Shown piece by piece: positions 28,999 to 38,437 of a stretch of 64,000 nt of DNA; within the stretch, counting starts at the first letter, position 1; every line of letters begins with the position of its first letter. Origin of the DNA: Promethearchaeati archaeon (lineage in GTDB: Archaea; Asgardarchaeota; Heimdallarchaeia; Heimdallarchaeales; Heimdallarchaeaceae). The stretch lies in contig JABLTJ010000007.1 of NCBI GenBank assembly GCA_013166775.1, forward strand, positions 62,001-126,000, written 5' to 3'. Under the pieces are notes generated by a model. The model saw only the letters and a program-made list of their open reading frames with translations. It had not been told where the DNA came from and ran no database searches. The translations under genes were made by a program, and so were the position numbers.

Positions 28999-30024
28999 TC
29001 ATTGCTTCAAAGCTCTTATCCAGAGATAAAGATCTTTCTTGCAATTAGGACATTTAGGATTTTTTTCGAGCCATGCTAAGATATGATTTTTATGAGCATA
29101 GACTTCGCAGCAAGGAGTTCGAACAACATCTTCTTTCTCTGAAGGTTTTAAATCCAATAAACAGACACAACAGGTTGGTCTGGAAGCAGTACACTTATCA
29201 CATTTTTCTTCTTTTGTTTCAAATAAATCCCCACATGAATAACAGAGTAATTCTTCAACATCAACTTCTCCATAATCATCAATGGAGATTTCCTGATATA
29301 ATAATCGGATAAGCTCCAATATTTGATAGATCTCATAAGGGGATTTTAATATTCCTGAAACAAACTTTCCATTAAAAGTCACAGATTTGATATTTAATGC
29401 TTGTTTCATAAGAATCGATCGTATATTTTGATTATTTGAAACAGTATCAATTAGAGATGATCGTGTTGAAAAAACATAATACAATGAACTAAATTTCGCA
29501 TTTTCTGTTTCTTTTGTATCTGTTTTTCTTACACTCAAAGCAAAAGGATATGCATTCTTTAGTATAGCATCAATTGTAATTATTTCTGATGATTTTAGAA
29601 CCAAACTGACATTAGCTAGGAAACTAAGCTTATTATCAGGCGGAAAATTAAAAGATACTCTAGGTGGAAATTCATAACTTGCTTGTATGTTAACAGCTCC
29701 TATTGTTTCCAAACTTGGTGTAATAGTTTCACTTAATACATGACTCTTATCAGTTGAAGTGTTTCTGTCTCTTAGTCTTTGAACTAATGCAAAATTCTGT
29801 CTGAAACTCTTTTCTTTTGTCATTCTAAAATACCATCCTGCTCCAAGAAATAGAGGTATGCCTACTATACCTGCTGTAATCATAAGAGTTAATGCATTAA
29901 GATTGGTTATTTTAAAAAGAAAGTAAAAAAGTGTTATAAATCCTCCAAACAAACCAATAACAATTATTATTGCAACTAATGTAGAAAAAGAAGATCTCCA
30001 AGTAGACTTAACAGACATTTCCAA
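28999..30024 (-). CDS. Membrane-anchored zinc-ribbon/RING-H2-like protein
   Basis: Two N-terminal TM helices; CYSCGDLFETKEEKCDKC then CCVCLLDLKPSEKEDVVRTPCCEVYAHKNHILAWLEKNPKCPNC. Confidence 0.65.
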   Translation of the reverse strand: MEMSVKSTWRSSFSTLVAIIIVIGLFGGFITLFYFLFKITNLNALTLMITAGIVGIPLFLGAGWYFRMTKEKSFRQNFALVQRLRDRNTSTDKSHVLSETITPSLETIGAVNIQASYEFPPRVSFNFPPDNKLSFLANVSLVLKSSEIITIDAILKNAYPFALSVRKTDTKETENAKFSSLYYVFSTRSSLIDTVSNNQNIRSILMKQALNIKSVTFNGKFVSGILKSPYEIYQILELIRLLYQEISIDDYGEVDVEELLCYSCGDLFETKEEKCDKCTASRPTCCVCLLDLKPSEKEDVVRTPCCEVYAHKNHILAWLEKNPKCPNCKKDLYLWIRALKQ

Positions 30025-30157
30025 CCTATACTAGTTAATTCAGTATTAAATACATTTCCAAATCCTTGATGTATGTTTTTTCGCAAGTAGTATTCGTTTT
30101 TATATTACGTATAAGAGTCTTATTATTAGACAAATGAAATAAAAAAAGGGGATAAAG

Positions 30158-30667
30158 TTGAAACTTTTAAAAAGTAAAACAACTTTGATTTCTGTTTTTA
30201 TAATTTTGTTACTAGTCTCTACATCAAGTTTTGGAGTACCTAAAGTTCAATATTCTAGTAACACTATATCTATCCTATACGATTCGTCAGATGATATAGC
30301 TAAATACACATCTAAGAAATCATTCAATATCATAGAAAAATATGGGTATCAATCAGTAGAAATCAATCCAATTCATAGTTTAACTGATTTCAAAAAAACA
30401 ATAGCAACAAATCCTTATATCTTAATCTTAATTTTTCATGGAGATAGAAATGGAATTCAAATAGGATCAAAGAAAATAGATTGGGAAGGATTAAGTAAAA
30501 TTCTAAAAAATATCAAAACAAAAAATATCATAATAGAAAGTTGTAGTTCTGATGAAGTAAAAAAATCTATGAATGAAGAAAAATATGAACATATCTTGAG
30601 GGAAGAATTTTTTTACTTTTCTTTTTGTAGATTATTTAATAATCTTTCAAGATATCCTTCAAATTGA
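30158..30667 (+). CDS. Secreted caspase/CHAT-like fragment, C-terminally truncated
   Basis: Signal-like N-terminus; ILILIFHGDRNGIQIG (His-Gly) and NIIIESCSSDE (Cys); C-terminus runs antisense into the 3' end of the marR-like gene. Confidence 0.4.
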   Translation: MKLLKSKTTLISVFIILLLVSTSSFGVPKVQYSSNTISILYDSSDDIAKYTSKKSFNIIEKYGYQSVEINPIHSLTDFKKTIATNPYILILIFHGDRNGIQIGSKKIDWEGLSKILKNIKTKNIIIESCSSDEVKKSMNEEKYEHILREEFFYFSFCRLFNNLSRYPSN

Positions 30668-31050
30668 TCAATCTCTTCTGAAGAAAAATCTTGATAGAAT
30701 AATTTCGTCATATCTTGTGAAACTGTAAGATACTTATTAGATAGATCTTTGCTTTTTTCAGTTAGAAAGATTAGAATTTTTCTTCTGTCATCCTCTGAAT
30801 GGACTCTTTTAATATGTCCCGACTCATCTAATCTATCTAACATTGATGTTAAAGTAGATTTACCAAGAGCAGTTTTTTGAGATAATTCTGCAATAGAAAT
30901 TCCATCCTTTCTCCATAGTGGGAAGAGGATTCTTCCTTGTGCTGAATTAATATCTATTTCATGATCTGCAAGTAATTTAGTAAAGATTCGATTAGATAAC
31001 TGATGAATCTTTGATATAAGATAGCCACCTTTTCTTTGATGTTTCATCAT
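30613..31050 (-). CDS. MarR-family transcriptional regulator
   Basis: ISIAELSQKTALGKSTLTSMLDRLDESGHIKRVHSEDDRRKILIFLTEKSK. Confidence 0.9.
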   Translation of the reverse strand: MMKHQRKGGYLISKIHQLSNRIFTKLLADHEIDINSAQGRILFPLWRKDGISIAELSQKTALGKSTLTSMLDRLDESGHIKRVHSEDDRRKILIFLTEKSKDLSNKYLTVSQDMTKLFYQDFSSEEIDQFEGYLERLLNNLQKEK

Positions 31051-31074
31051 CTACCACTAATATTTTCTATATTA

Positions 31075-31551
31075 TCAATCTAAACTTTCTGGTATAAGAA
31101 AATTAACGTTAATTGGGCTTTTGTAATAATTCCCATATTGTGCAACAAAATGCAATACGGTGTAATCAGGATCATCAGCTCCAAGTGGATAGTATTTTTC
31201 ACAATCGTCATTCCATAACATTTTTCTTGATTCAGAATCTCTTTTGATTTCAATTCTACCTACTAACATTAAACCTTCCCAAGTTTCAAAATCAACAAAA
31301 TATACACAGGATTTATCATTCATCTTAAATTGGTTTACTCTCTTTGAGGAAGTGTTTGTACTAAACCAAATTTCCTTTAAATCATTATATTTTGCATTTA
31401 TCATTGCTTTGATATTTGGAAAACTATCACTACCTATTGAACCTACTAGCGCAATACCACTCCGCTCTACTAATGATCTAGATTTTTCTATAGCTTCTTT
31501 CATTTGCTCTCCTTTTTTCATAATAATCACAACATGTTCTATACAATACAT
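31075..31551 (-). CDS. Pyridoxamine 5'-phosphate oxidase-like FMN-binding protein
   Basis: LVGSIGSDSFPNIKAMINAKYNDLKEIWFSTNTSSKRVNQFKMNDKSCVYFVD. Confidence 0.85.
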   Translation of the reverse strand: MYCIEHVVIIMKKGEQMKEAIEKSRSLVERSGIALVGSIGSDSFPNIKAMINAKYNDLKEIWFSTNTSSKRVNQFKMNDKSCVYFVDFETWEGLMLVGRIEIKRDSESRKMLWNDDCEKYYPLGADDPDYTVLHFVAQYGNYYKSPINVNFLIPESLD

Positions 31552-31625
31552 TACTATATAGGACTATATTATATCGAACTATATAAGTTTTTCTCAAAAG
31601 GTAGATAGTTAGAAAGACTCAGACC

Positions 31626-32432
31626 TTAGATACTTTTGAAATCTTCAAGTCCAAATGCGTTCTCTATAAGATCAATCAGTCGAGCACTAAATCTAGTTGC
31701 AGGAGCTCCATCAACCATTTCATGATCTATTTTAATTGTAAGATTTAGAAAATCTCGATTTAACAATTTACCATCATAAATCCTTGGTTTTTTAGATATA
31801 CCTCCAATAATGATTATAACTGGTAAGAATCCTAAGTTCACCCCCCATCCGCTTGTACCTTTACCAAACATTCCAATTGAAACTAAATTGATGGTTCCAG
31901 ATATTTTTTTCAAGTAGAAGGGATTCTTTTTTACTTTTCTCCAAAAAATAAGGTTTCTTATAGGACGAGGAAGCTTGTAGAGCGTATCGAATCGTTTTCT
32001 TGAGATCTGTGTGGAATATTTCTCGTCTTTTTCCTTTTGAAGCCCCCTGATTTCGTTATGAATTTCTCTTAAGCTTTTCGCATTTGACTTCCGTACAGTT
32101 AATGCTGTGGGAAATGGTTTCCCATCAATTATTTTTTCCACAGGAATCATTATATCTACATCATCAAAGATTATAACTTTTCTTCCCTTTCGAAGAGCAT
32201 GAACTTCTTTGTGCTCAAATACTGCTTGACCAATACATTTCGCAATAAAGGCGGTGAAAGATATAGTTTCACCAGTTTTTTCTTTATGGTTTTTGATAAG
32301 CTCACGGGATTTAGTAATATCTATTTCCGCATAACCTTCCATGAAAAATCTGTTTTTTGATAGCCTAACTACATCCTTAACTAAACTTCTTTTGAAAGGC
32401 AGTTCCTCGTAATTACCAGTATACTTATTCAT
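31626..32432 (-). CDS. Stand-alone 2-oxoacid dehydrogenase acyltransferase (E2 catalytic) domain protein
   Basis: KSRELIKNHKEKTGETISFTAFIAKCIGQAV and IKIDHEMVDGAPATRF (HxxxDG); no lipoyl domain in the ORF. Confidence 0.8.
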   Translation of the reverse strand: MNKYTGNYEELPFKRSLVKDVVRLSKNRFFMEGYAEIDITKSRELIKNHKEKTGETISFTAFIAKCIGQAVFEHKEVHALRKGRKVIIFDDVDIMIPVEKIIDGKPFPTALTVRKSNAKSLREIHNEIRGLQKEKDEKYSTQISRKRFDTLYKLPRPIRNLIFWRKVKKNPFYLKKISGTINLVSIGMFGKGTSGWGVNLGFLPVIIIIGGISKKPRIYDGKLLNRDFLNLTIKIDHEMVDGAPATRFSARLIDLIENAFGLEDFKSI

Positions 32433-32504
32433 TAGGAATTAAAAAAAATCAGTTTTTATTAACTTTACTGTTTTTTCATAAAAAAAACGCTTTTTTCACA
32501 CATT

Positions 32505-33536
32505 TTGTTTGTTGACGGAAAAATCTTTAACTTCAAGAAGATATTATTGTATGCAATGAAGAAAGAAACTCAATCATGGACAAATATTCTAAAATACATG
32601 ATTGGAAAACCTAAAACCACTTCATTGGCAATTCTGTATCCTATTTCCAGAACTAAACTAGCAACGACTATCAGTGATGCTGCTTTAAAAATTGATCTGA
32701 AAGCAATTAAATTAGAAGTAAATCCAGCAAAAGATTTTGAAACTGTCCCTCAAAATCTAGCATCTATACTAGATAATCTAACCGAAGATGATTTTTTAAT
32801 TGTTATAAGAGGGGACAATTTCATAAATAAAATGAAACTAAATAATCATTTCAATACTTTCAGTGGTTTAATTAATAGTAAGGCTAGAAGCCTTGTTCTG
32901 CATATGTTAATCGATGCTAAGAATCTTACTTTTCTCTCCGATATAGATTATGAAGAGCTTATATCTTACACAAACACTTTAAAAACGAAATTAGAAAATT
33001 TCAAGAAAGTTAGAATTCAAACTCCTATTGGAACTGATCTCAAATTTTATCCAAGAAAATGGAGTACACTGCCAATAAAACCAAATGATGAGATAAAAAA
33101 CGGAATGCTACCTGCAGGGCAGTTATTTACAACTCCAATTGAATCTAGATCAAATGGGACAATCGTCATTGATAGATGTGTAAGCGAATTCCCAATTGAT
33201 TTCAAAGATATTATCCCCTTTCCAAAAATCGAAAACGAACTGATATTGGAAATAGAAAAGGGAAGAATTGTTAAGACTGAAGGAAAACAAGAAGCAGATT
33301 TTCTAAAAAACGAATGTTTAGCAAGAGTTGATTACAATGGATACACTCTTGGAGAGGTTACTTTTGGTACAAATCCAAATAAGAGCTTAGAGAACAATAT
33401 TGCTATTCAAGAGGTCTTAAGAGACACAATTCACTTTGGATTTGGATTAAATACACATTTAGGTGGAGATACAGTTTCGAATGTCCACTGGGATGCAGTA
33501 ATAGAATTCGATCACGATGAAATAGAATATTACTAA
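32505..33536 (+). CDS. M29-like aminopeptidase (leucyl aminopeptidase/aminopeptidase T family)
   Basis: TPIGTDLKFYPRKW...GMLPAGQLFTTPIE...GEVTFGTNPN...HFGFGLNTHLGGD. Confidence 0.7.
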   Translation: MFVDGKIFNFKKILLYAMKKETQSWTNILKYMIGKPKTTSLAILYPISRTKLATTISDAALKIDLKAIKLEVNPAKDFETVPQNLASILDNLTEDDFLIVIRGDNFINKMKLNNHFNTFSGLINSKARSLVLHMLIDAKNLTFLSDIDYEELISYTNTLKTKLENFKKVRIQTPIGTDLKFYPRKWSTLPIKPNDEIKNGMLPAGQLFTTPIESRSNGTIVIDRCVSEFPIDFKDIIPFPKIENELILEIEKGRIVKTEGKQEADFLKNECLARVDYNGYTLGEVTFGTNPNKSLENNIAIQEVLRDTIHFGFGLNTHLGGDTVSNVHWDAVIEFDHDEIEYY

Positions 33537-33542
33537 ATTGTG

Positions 33543-33890
33543 TTAAAAGTCGATATCAGGTCTTCTTTCAGGAATCATTTCTATTGGTTTTGAAAAATCA
33601 AATTTTGCATCAAAGTAAAGAGCACAATAACACCTTCCAAATTCAGAAATATCAGGTTCAGCGTAATCACAAGGACAGACAATATCGCGATCCATTTTAA
33701 AATCTTCAAATGTATCTCTGCATGGACAATTATAATATCCAACATTGTTAAAATACCTGGTTAGTCCATCTATTAACATGTCTAAAGTACCATCAGCATT
33801 ATTATGGAGAATCCATCCTCTTGTTGAAGCAACTCTTTTGATATAGTCTAGTGTGTTTTCTAGAGTTTTTTCATGGTTCATATTCATCAA
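33543..33890 (-). CDS. Ferredoxin:thioredoxin reductase catalytic subunit family
   Basis: YNCPCRDTFEDFKMDRDIVCPCDYAEPDISEFGRCYCALYF (CPC..CPC..CxC). Confidence 0.88.
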   Translation of the reverse strand: MMNMNHEKTLENTLDYIKRVASTRGWILHNNADGTLDMLIDGLTRYFNNVGYYNCPCRDTFEDFKMDRDIVCPCDYAEPDISEFGRCYCALYFDAKFDFSKPIEMIPERRPDIDF

Positions 33891-33893
33891 CTT

Positions 33894-34205
33894 CTATTCC
33901 AATATTTCTTTCCAGTTGTCAATATTAAAACCAGCATAGAAATCTTTGCCATTTACTACTAAAAAAGGATATCTTATCATTGTATTGAAGAACTCTCGTA
34001 GTTCTCTTTTTAAGACTCGTTTTTCTTCAAATGGTATGAAATCAACATCGACGTATCTGTAGGAATAGCTATTATCCAATAACCATTGTTTTCCTTTCTT
34101 ACACCATTGGCATGTACTCAAAGCAAACAGTATGATGTCTTTTTCACATTTTTCGCCTTTTACAATTACTATCTCACCAGATATCTTGATGTCCTCGAAA
34201 CTCAT
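33894..34205 (-). CDS. Glutaredoxin-like protein
   Basis: IILFALSTCQWCKKGKQWLLDN CxxC motif; adjacent to the FTR gene on the same strand. Confidence 0.85.
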   Translation of the reverse strand: MSFEDIKISGEIVIVKGEKCEKDIILFALSTCQWCKKGKQWLLDNSYSYRYVDVDFIPFEEKRVLKRELREFFNTMIRYPFLVVNGKDFYAGFNIDNWKEILE

Positions 34206-34315
34206 TGAATTACCAAAATAACCTTAAATGAAGCAAATATAAATTTGCCTCTGTTACAATTAGAGAAAATTTGTTAGAAGTTAGCTTTTTTATTTCAAGT
34301 TGAGAAGGTTTCTTA

Positions 34316-34945
34316 ATGAAAATAACAAATCATAAAGTGGAAAAGTATATGGAAAATCTTCTTGATAATCGAACCCCTGTACTCAAAGAAATCGAAGATT
34401 ATGCAAGAAGTGTAAAATTTCCCATTATAGAGCCACTTGTAGGAAGTTTAATCAATCATTATGCAAAAATGTTACAAGCGAAAAAAATACTTGAATTAGG
34501 CTCAGGTTTTGGTTATTCAGCTTTATGGTTTTCTGAAGGTATGGATGAGCTAACAGAGATAATCTGTACTGATTTCAAGGAAGAAAATAAGAAGCGTGCA
34601 GAGAAATATTTCAAGAAAGCAAAAATTAAAACAAGAATAGATTTTAGATTTGGGGATGCTTTGGAGATATTAAATACCATTGAAGGAGAAATTGATATTA
34701 TCTTTAACGATATTGAAAAAGAAGATTATCCAGAAGCTTTCAAGAAAGCTATACCTAAACTCAGAAAGGGAGGATTATTAATAACAGATAATACATTGTG
34801 GTATGGAAAAGTAGCAAAGAAGAGGAAGAAGGATTATCAAACTGAAGGTTCAAGAGAATATAATAGATTAGCATTTACAGATAAAAGGGTTTCATCTGTA
34901 ATTTTACCATTAAGGGATGGAATAACAGTTTCTCTCAAATTGTAA
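34316..34945 (+). CDS. SAM-dependent O-methyltransferase (COMT-like)
   Basis: KILELGSGFGYSALWFSEGM; IDIIFNDIEKEDYPEAFKKAIPKLRKGGLLITDNTLWYGKV. Confidence 0.88.
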   Translation: MKITNHKVEKYMENLLDNRTPVLKEIEDYARSVKFPIIEPLVGSLINHYAKMLQAKKILELGSGFGYSALWFSEGMDELTEIICTDFKEENKKRAEKYFKKAKIKTRIDFRFGDALEILNTIEGEIDIIFNDIEKEDYPEAFKKAIPKLRKGGLLITDNTLWYGKVAKKRKKDYQTEGSREYNRLAFTDKRVSSVILPLRDGITVSLKL

Positions 34946-35043
34946 AAGTATTAATTTAATAGCTTGTAACAAAACCAAGAATATGAATTTCAACAAAATA
35001 ATAGCTTTAATTAATAAAAATAGGAAAGAGTGGTGTTCACTCG

Positions 35044-36975
35044 CTAATCTAAATATTTAGCTTTGAACTCCTCCCAGTCAATCATTTTCACTCCTAGGGC
35101 TAGGGCTTGTTCTTGGCGTTTTTTTCCAGCTTTCTCTGCTAGTACTAAATAATCTAAGCTTTTAGATACACCAGAGCCCCATTCTATACCTTTTGATTCA
35201 ATCATTTCTCTTAATTCGTTTTTTGTATATTCTTCTACTTTTCCTGATATGTATATTTTCATTGTTCTGATCACCTTTGTTTGTTCTTGATAAGTGATTC
35301 TTTGAAATCTAGATAGATCTTGTTTCTTATATGTATAAATGATTTTAAGCCCGTTGTTGAATAAATTGGAATATCTCTCCGTCTGTCTGATACCAGTCTT
35401 TATGTTATTGGCAGTTATATCGGATATCCCTTCAAGACTGGTTAATTGTTCAATAGTCGCATTCTTGAGTTCATCAAAATCAGCAAAACTATTCGCAAGT
35501 TTCTTTCCCATTGTTCTTCCTAAAGATTCTATCCCTAATCCAGCTAGAAAAGTTCGAAAAGGAAGTTCTCTTGTGTTCTCTATTGATGAAAAAATCTTTG
35601 AACCATTTTTACCTAATAGACTAACTAATTGTTCTTCAGTAAGTGAATATAGATCGGAATAGTGCACTACTAAACCATTGTCATATAGTTTTTCTCGACT
35701 TCTACCACCTAAACCATCAATCCCTGTTATTCTTATCCAGTAGCTAATCTGTTGAATATCTCTATTTCGACAGTTACTCCCAGTACAAATTAGATTAACT
35801 CCTGATTTCTCAGTTTTTGAACCGCATGAAGGGCAACTCTTTGGCAGTGTTACTTCTCCTTTTGTATTCTTTGTAGTGACACTGATTATTTTAGGGATAA
35901 CTTCGCCTGATCTTTCGACATAGACAAAGTCACCAGGTTTTGCTCCCAGACTCTTCAAGAAATCAGCATTGTGGAGAGTAGCTCTACTGATTACTGCACC
36001 TGATACTTCTACAGGTTCTAATTCTGCAACTGGAGTCAGAACAGAAGTTCTGCCTACCTGCCAAGTAATATCATTAAGTTTAGTTGCTTTACCTTTGCTT
36101 TCGAATTTCAATGCAATTTGCCATCGAGGGTGATGATCTGTAGCTCCAACTGCATCTCTATCTGTTGCAAGGTTGTATTTGAATACTACACCATCGATTT
36201 CATAATCTAAATTCTCTCTTTCATTCTCTACTTGCTTGAAATGCTTTGAGATTATGTCTATGCTAGGGTTATCAATTTTGAGAAAATCAGCTGTTTCAAA
36301 TCTCCAAGAATTCAAGATTGATGCTTTTTCTTCTACAGTTACGTTTTCATTCCATCCCAAAAGATCAAAGGCCATAAAATTGAGAATTCGTTCTTCCATC
36401 ATTCGAGCATCTTTCTGTTTTGCAGTACCTGCTGCTAAGTTTCGAGGATTACTATATTTTTCACCTTCAGGCAAGGATTCATTTATTCGATTAAATTCAG
36501 AGATTTTCATGTAGAGTTCACCTCTAATCTCTACATTATTCTCGAAAGGTATTGTCTTAGGAATAGCATCGATTTTTAATATGTTCAAAGTCACGTCGTC
36601 TCCAAGAGTTCCCGAACCTCTGGTTGCAGCTAGAATTAGTTTAGAATTTTGATAAATTAGTTTAAGAGATAGACCATCAGTTTTGTAACCCATTATTAAT
36701 GGACGATTTTCAGCCCAGGAAATGATCTTGTCTACTGATTTAGCTTTTTGAAGGGAAAGCATAGGAGGATCATGAGGAACATTACCTCCTGCAGGAGTTC
36801 CAACAATAAATAAAACAGGATTTTCAGGATCAATTTCACTCAATCGATCTTCTAAGCTGTCATATTCAGAATCAGAAATTTCAGGTTCACCATCGTAATA
36901 TTTTCGTTTATGATAAAGTATCAAGTTCTCAAGTTGCTTCTTTTCATCTTCAGCCATTTCAACCACTAATCTCAA
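35044..36975 (-). CDS. ligA: NAD-dependent DNA ligase
   Basis: YKTDGLSLKL adenylation motif, Zn finger CPSCGS...CTGSNCRNRD, HhH region, C-terminal BRCT. Confidence 0.95.
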   Translation of the reverse strand: MRLVVEMAEDEKKQLENLILYHKRKYYDGEPEISDSEYDSLEDRLSEIDPENPVLFIVGTPAGGNVPHDPPMLSLQKAKSVDKIISWAENRPLIMGYKTDGLSLKLIYQNSKLILAATRGSGTLGDDVTLNILKIDAIPKTIPFENNVEIRGELYMKISEFNRINESLPEGEKYSNPRNLAAGTAKQKDARMMEERILNFMAFDLLGWNENVTVEEKASILNSWRFETADFLKIDNPSIDIISKHFKQVENERENLDYEIDGVVFKYNLATDRDAVGATDHHPRWQIALKFESKGKATKLNDITWQVGRTSVLTPVAELEPVEVSGAVISRATLHNADFLKSLGAKPGDFVYVERSGEVIPKIISVTTKNTKGEVTLPKSCPSCGSKTEKSGVNLICTGSNCRNRDIQQISYWIRITGIDGLGGRSREKLYDNGLVVHYSDLYSLTEEQLVSLLGKNGSKIFSSIENTRELPFRTFLAGLGIESLGRTMGKKLANSFADFDELKNATIEQLTSLEGISDITANNIKTGIRQTERYSNLFNNGLKIIYTYKKQDLSRFQRITYQEQTKVIRTMKIYISGKVEEYTKNELREMIESKGIEWGSGVSKSLDYLVLAEKAGKKRQEQALALGVKMIDWEEFKAKYLD

Positions 36976-37106
36976 TAGCCTTTCAATGATATTTTAAATA
37001 CTTATTGGGGAGACCTTAGTAAAACAATTGAAAGTAAAAAACCCATTAGATTTTTAAATATTAAAATTTAGAAACAAAAGAGTACATTCAACTTACAACT
37101 AACTTA

Positions 37107-38399
37107 GTGGTCACTATGCTCTATAAATTCCATCCAGCTGTAATCGTTCGAGCAGAAGAGAAAGCTTCAATGTTTTTTCAGAAAAAGATAGCTGATACTA
37201 CATTAGTTTCATTTGAAGCAATAGACGCTTTTCTAGAGCATTTTAAATCAAAGGAAGATATACCTAAAGAACTCCTTCATCATTTTATTACTAGAGGATA
37301 CTTAATCCCTGCAAGGAATAAATCTGAACAAAAACAAGATCTTGAATTACTGGAAGAAATAAGAGAGCAAGCTAAAATCAGAAAATCTCCCTTGAACTCA
37401 TTATATGCTCCAGAGACTATTCATTTTTCCCTTACTAATGCATGTAATCAGAAATGTATAGGTTGTTTCTATTCTAGAGGGGAAGTCGAAGAAGAGAAAT
37501 ATCTAGATTCATCTATGTTCGAATCGATTACAAAAAAAGCTAATGAGCTGCAAGTTTTCCAATATGCTCTTGGAGGGGGAGAACCTCTACTTCATGAAAA
37601 CATTGTCGAATTTTGCTATTTATCAACAGAGAGTAATATAATCCCTAACATTACTACTAATGGAAATCTATTTACAAAAGAACTAGCTAAAGAGTTTAAA
37701 CAAGCTAAATTGGGTCAGATACAATTTTCATTAAATGGTTCTGAAGAAACAATAAACAAAGACACACGACCTAATTTCAAGAAAACTATGAATGCAATAA
37801 AGATAGCTAGGGAAGCGAATTTAAGATGGGGAATCAATTTTCTTGTAACGAAAAGAAATATTTCAGATGTTCCTGCTATGATCCTTCTGGCAAATAAACT
37901 AGGAGCGGAAACACTTAATTTTCTAAGAATTAAACCTCCAATTGCAGAAGGCAATACTTGGGTTCAGAATGAATCCCTGAGTTCTCACGAACATCTTAAG
38001 CTTCATGAAATGCTTAAAAATCAGTCTTCAATAACAAGATTAACAGTGGATGCGTCTTTCTGTTTTCTATTTAATCATCTCTCTTCAGAAGAGATGTATT
38101 CTAGAGGAATGTGGGGATGTGCAGCAGCTCAAAGATTTTGTACAATCTCTCCATTTGGTCATGTACTAGCTTGTTCTCATATGCATCATCACTGGGATGT
38201 AGAAAATGGTGATTTCGATAAAGCTTGGAGAGAATCTAAAGTTTTTCAGAAATTTAGAGAATTAAATTCAACAATAACAGGTCCTTGTTCCAGTTGTAGC
38301 ATCAAACCTACTTGTAAAGGGTGTAGAGCTGTTGTAGAACTTATTACGGATGATTTTTGGGCTTCGGATACACAATGCCCTAAGAATAACAATCAATAA
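37107..38399 (+). CDS. Radical SAM/SPASM protein with N-terminal PqqD-like segment
   Basis: NACNQKCIGCFYSRGE (CxxxCxxC), C-terminal GPCSSCSIKPTCKGC SPASM; N-terminal roughly 90 aa helical. Confidence 0.85.
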   Translation: MVTMLYKFHPAVIVRAEEKASMFFQKKIADTTLVSFEAIDAFLEHFKSKEDIPKELLHHFITRGYLIPARNKSEQKQDLELLEEIREQAKIRKSPLNSLYAPETIHFSLTNACNQKCIGCFYSRGEVEEEKYLDSSMFESITKKANELQVFQYALGGGEPLLHENIVEFCYLSTESNIIPNITTNGNLFTKELAKEFKQAKLGQIQFSLNGSEETINKDTRPNFKKTMNAIKIAREANLRWGINFLVTKRNISDVPAMILLANKLGAETLNFLRIKPPIAEGNTWVQNESLSSHEHLKLHEMLKNQSSITRLTVDASFCFLFNHLSSEEMYSRGMWGCAAAQRFCTISPFGHVLACSHMHHHWDVENGDFDKAWRESKVFQKFRELNSTITGPCSSCSIKPTCKGCRAVVELITDDFWASDTQCPKNNNQ

Positions 38400-38437
38400 T
38401 GTTTTTAAATTTCTTTAACTGATTTTAATAGAAATTC

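Noticed and set aside
29073-29336. Small + and - ORFs within the RING-like gene
   Set aside because: Shadow frames; the 341-aa frame holds all the ordered Cys/His ligands.
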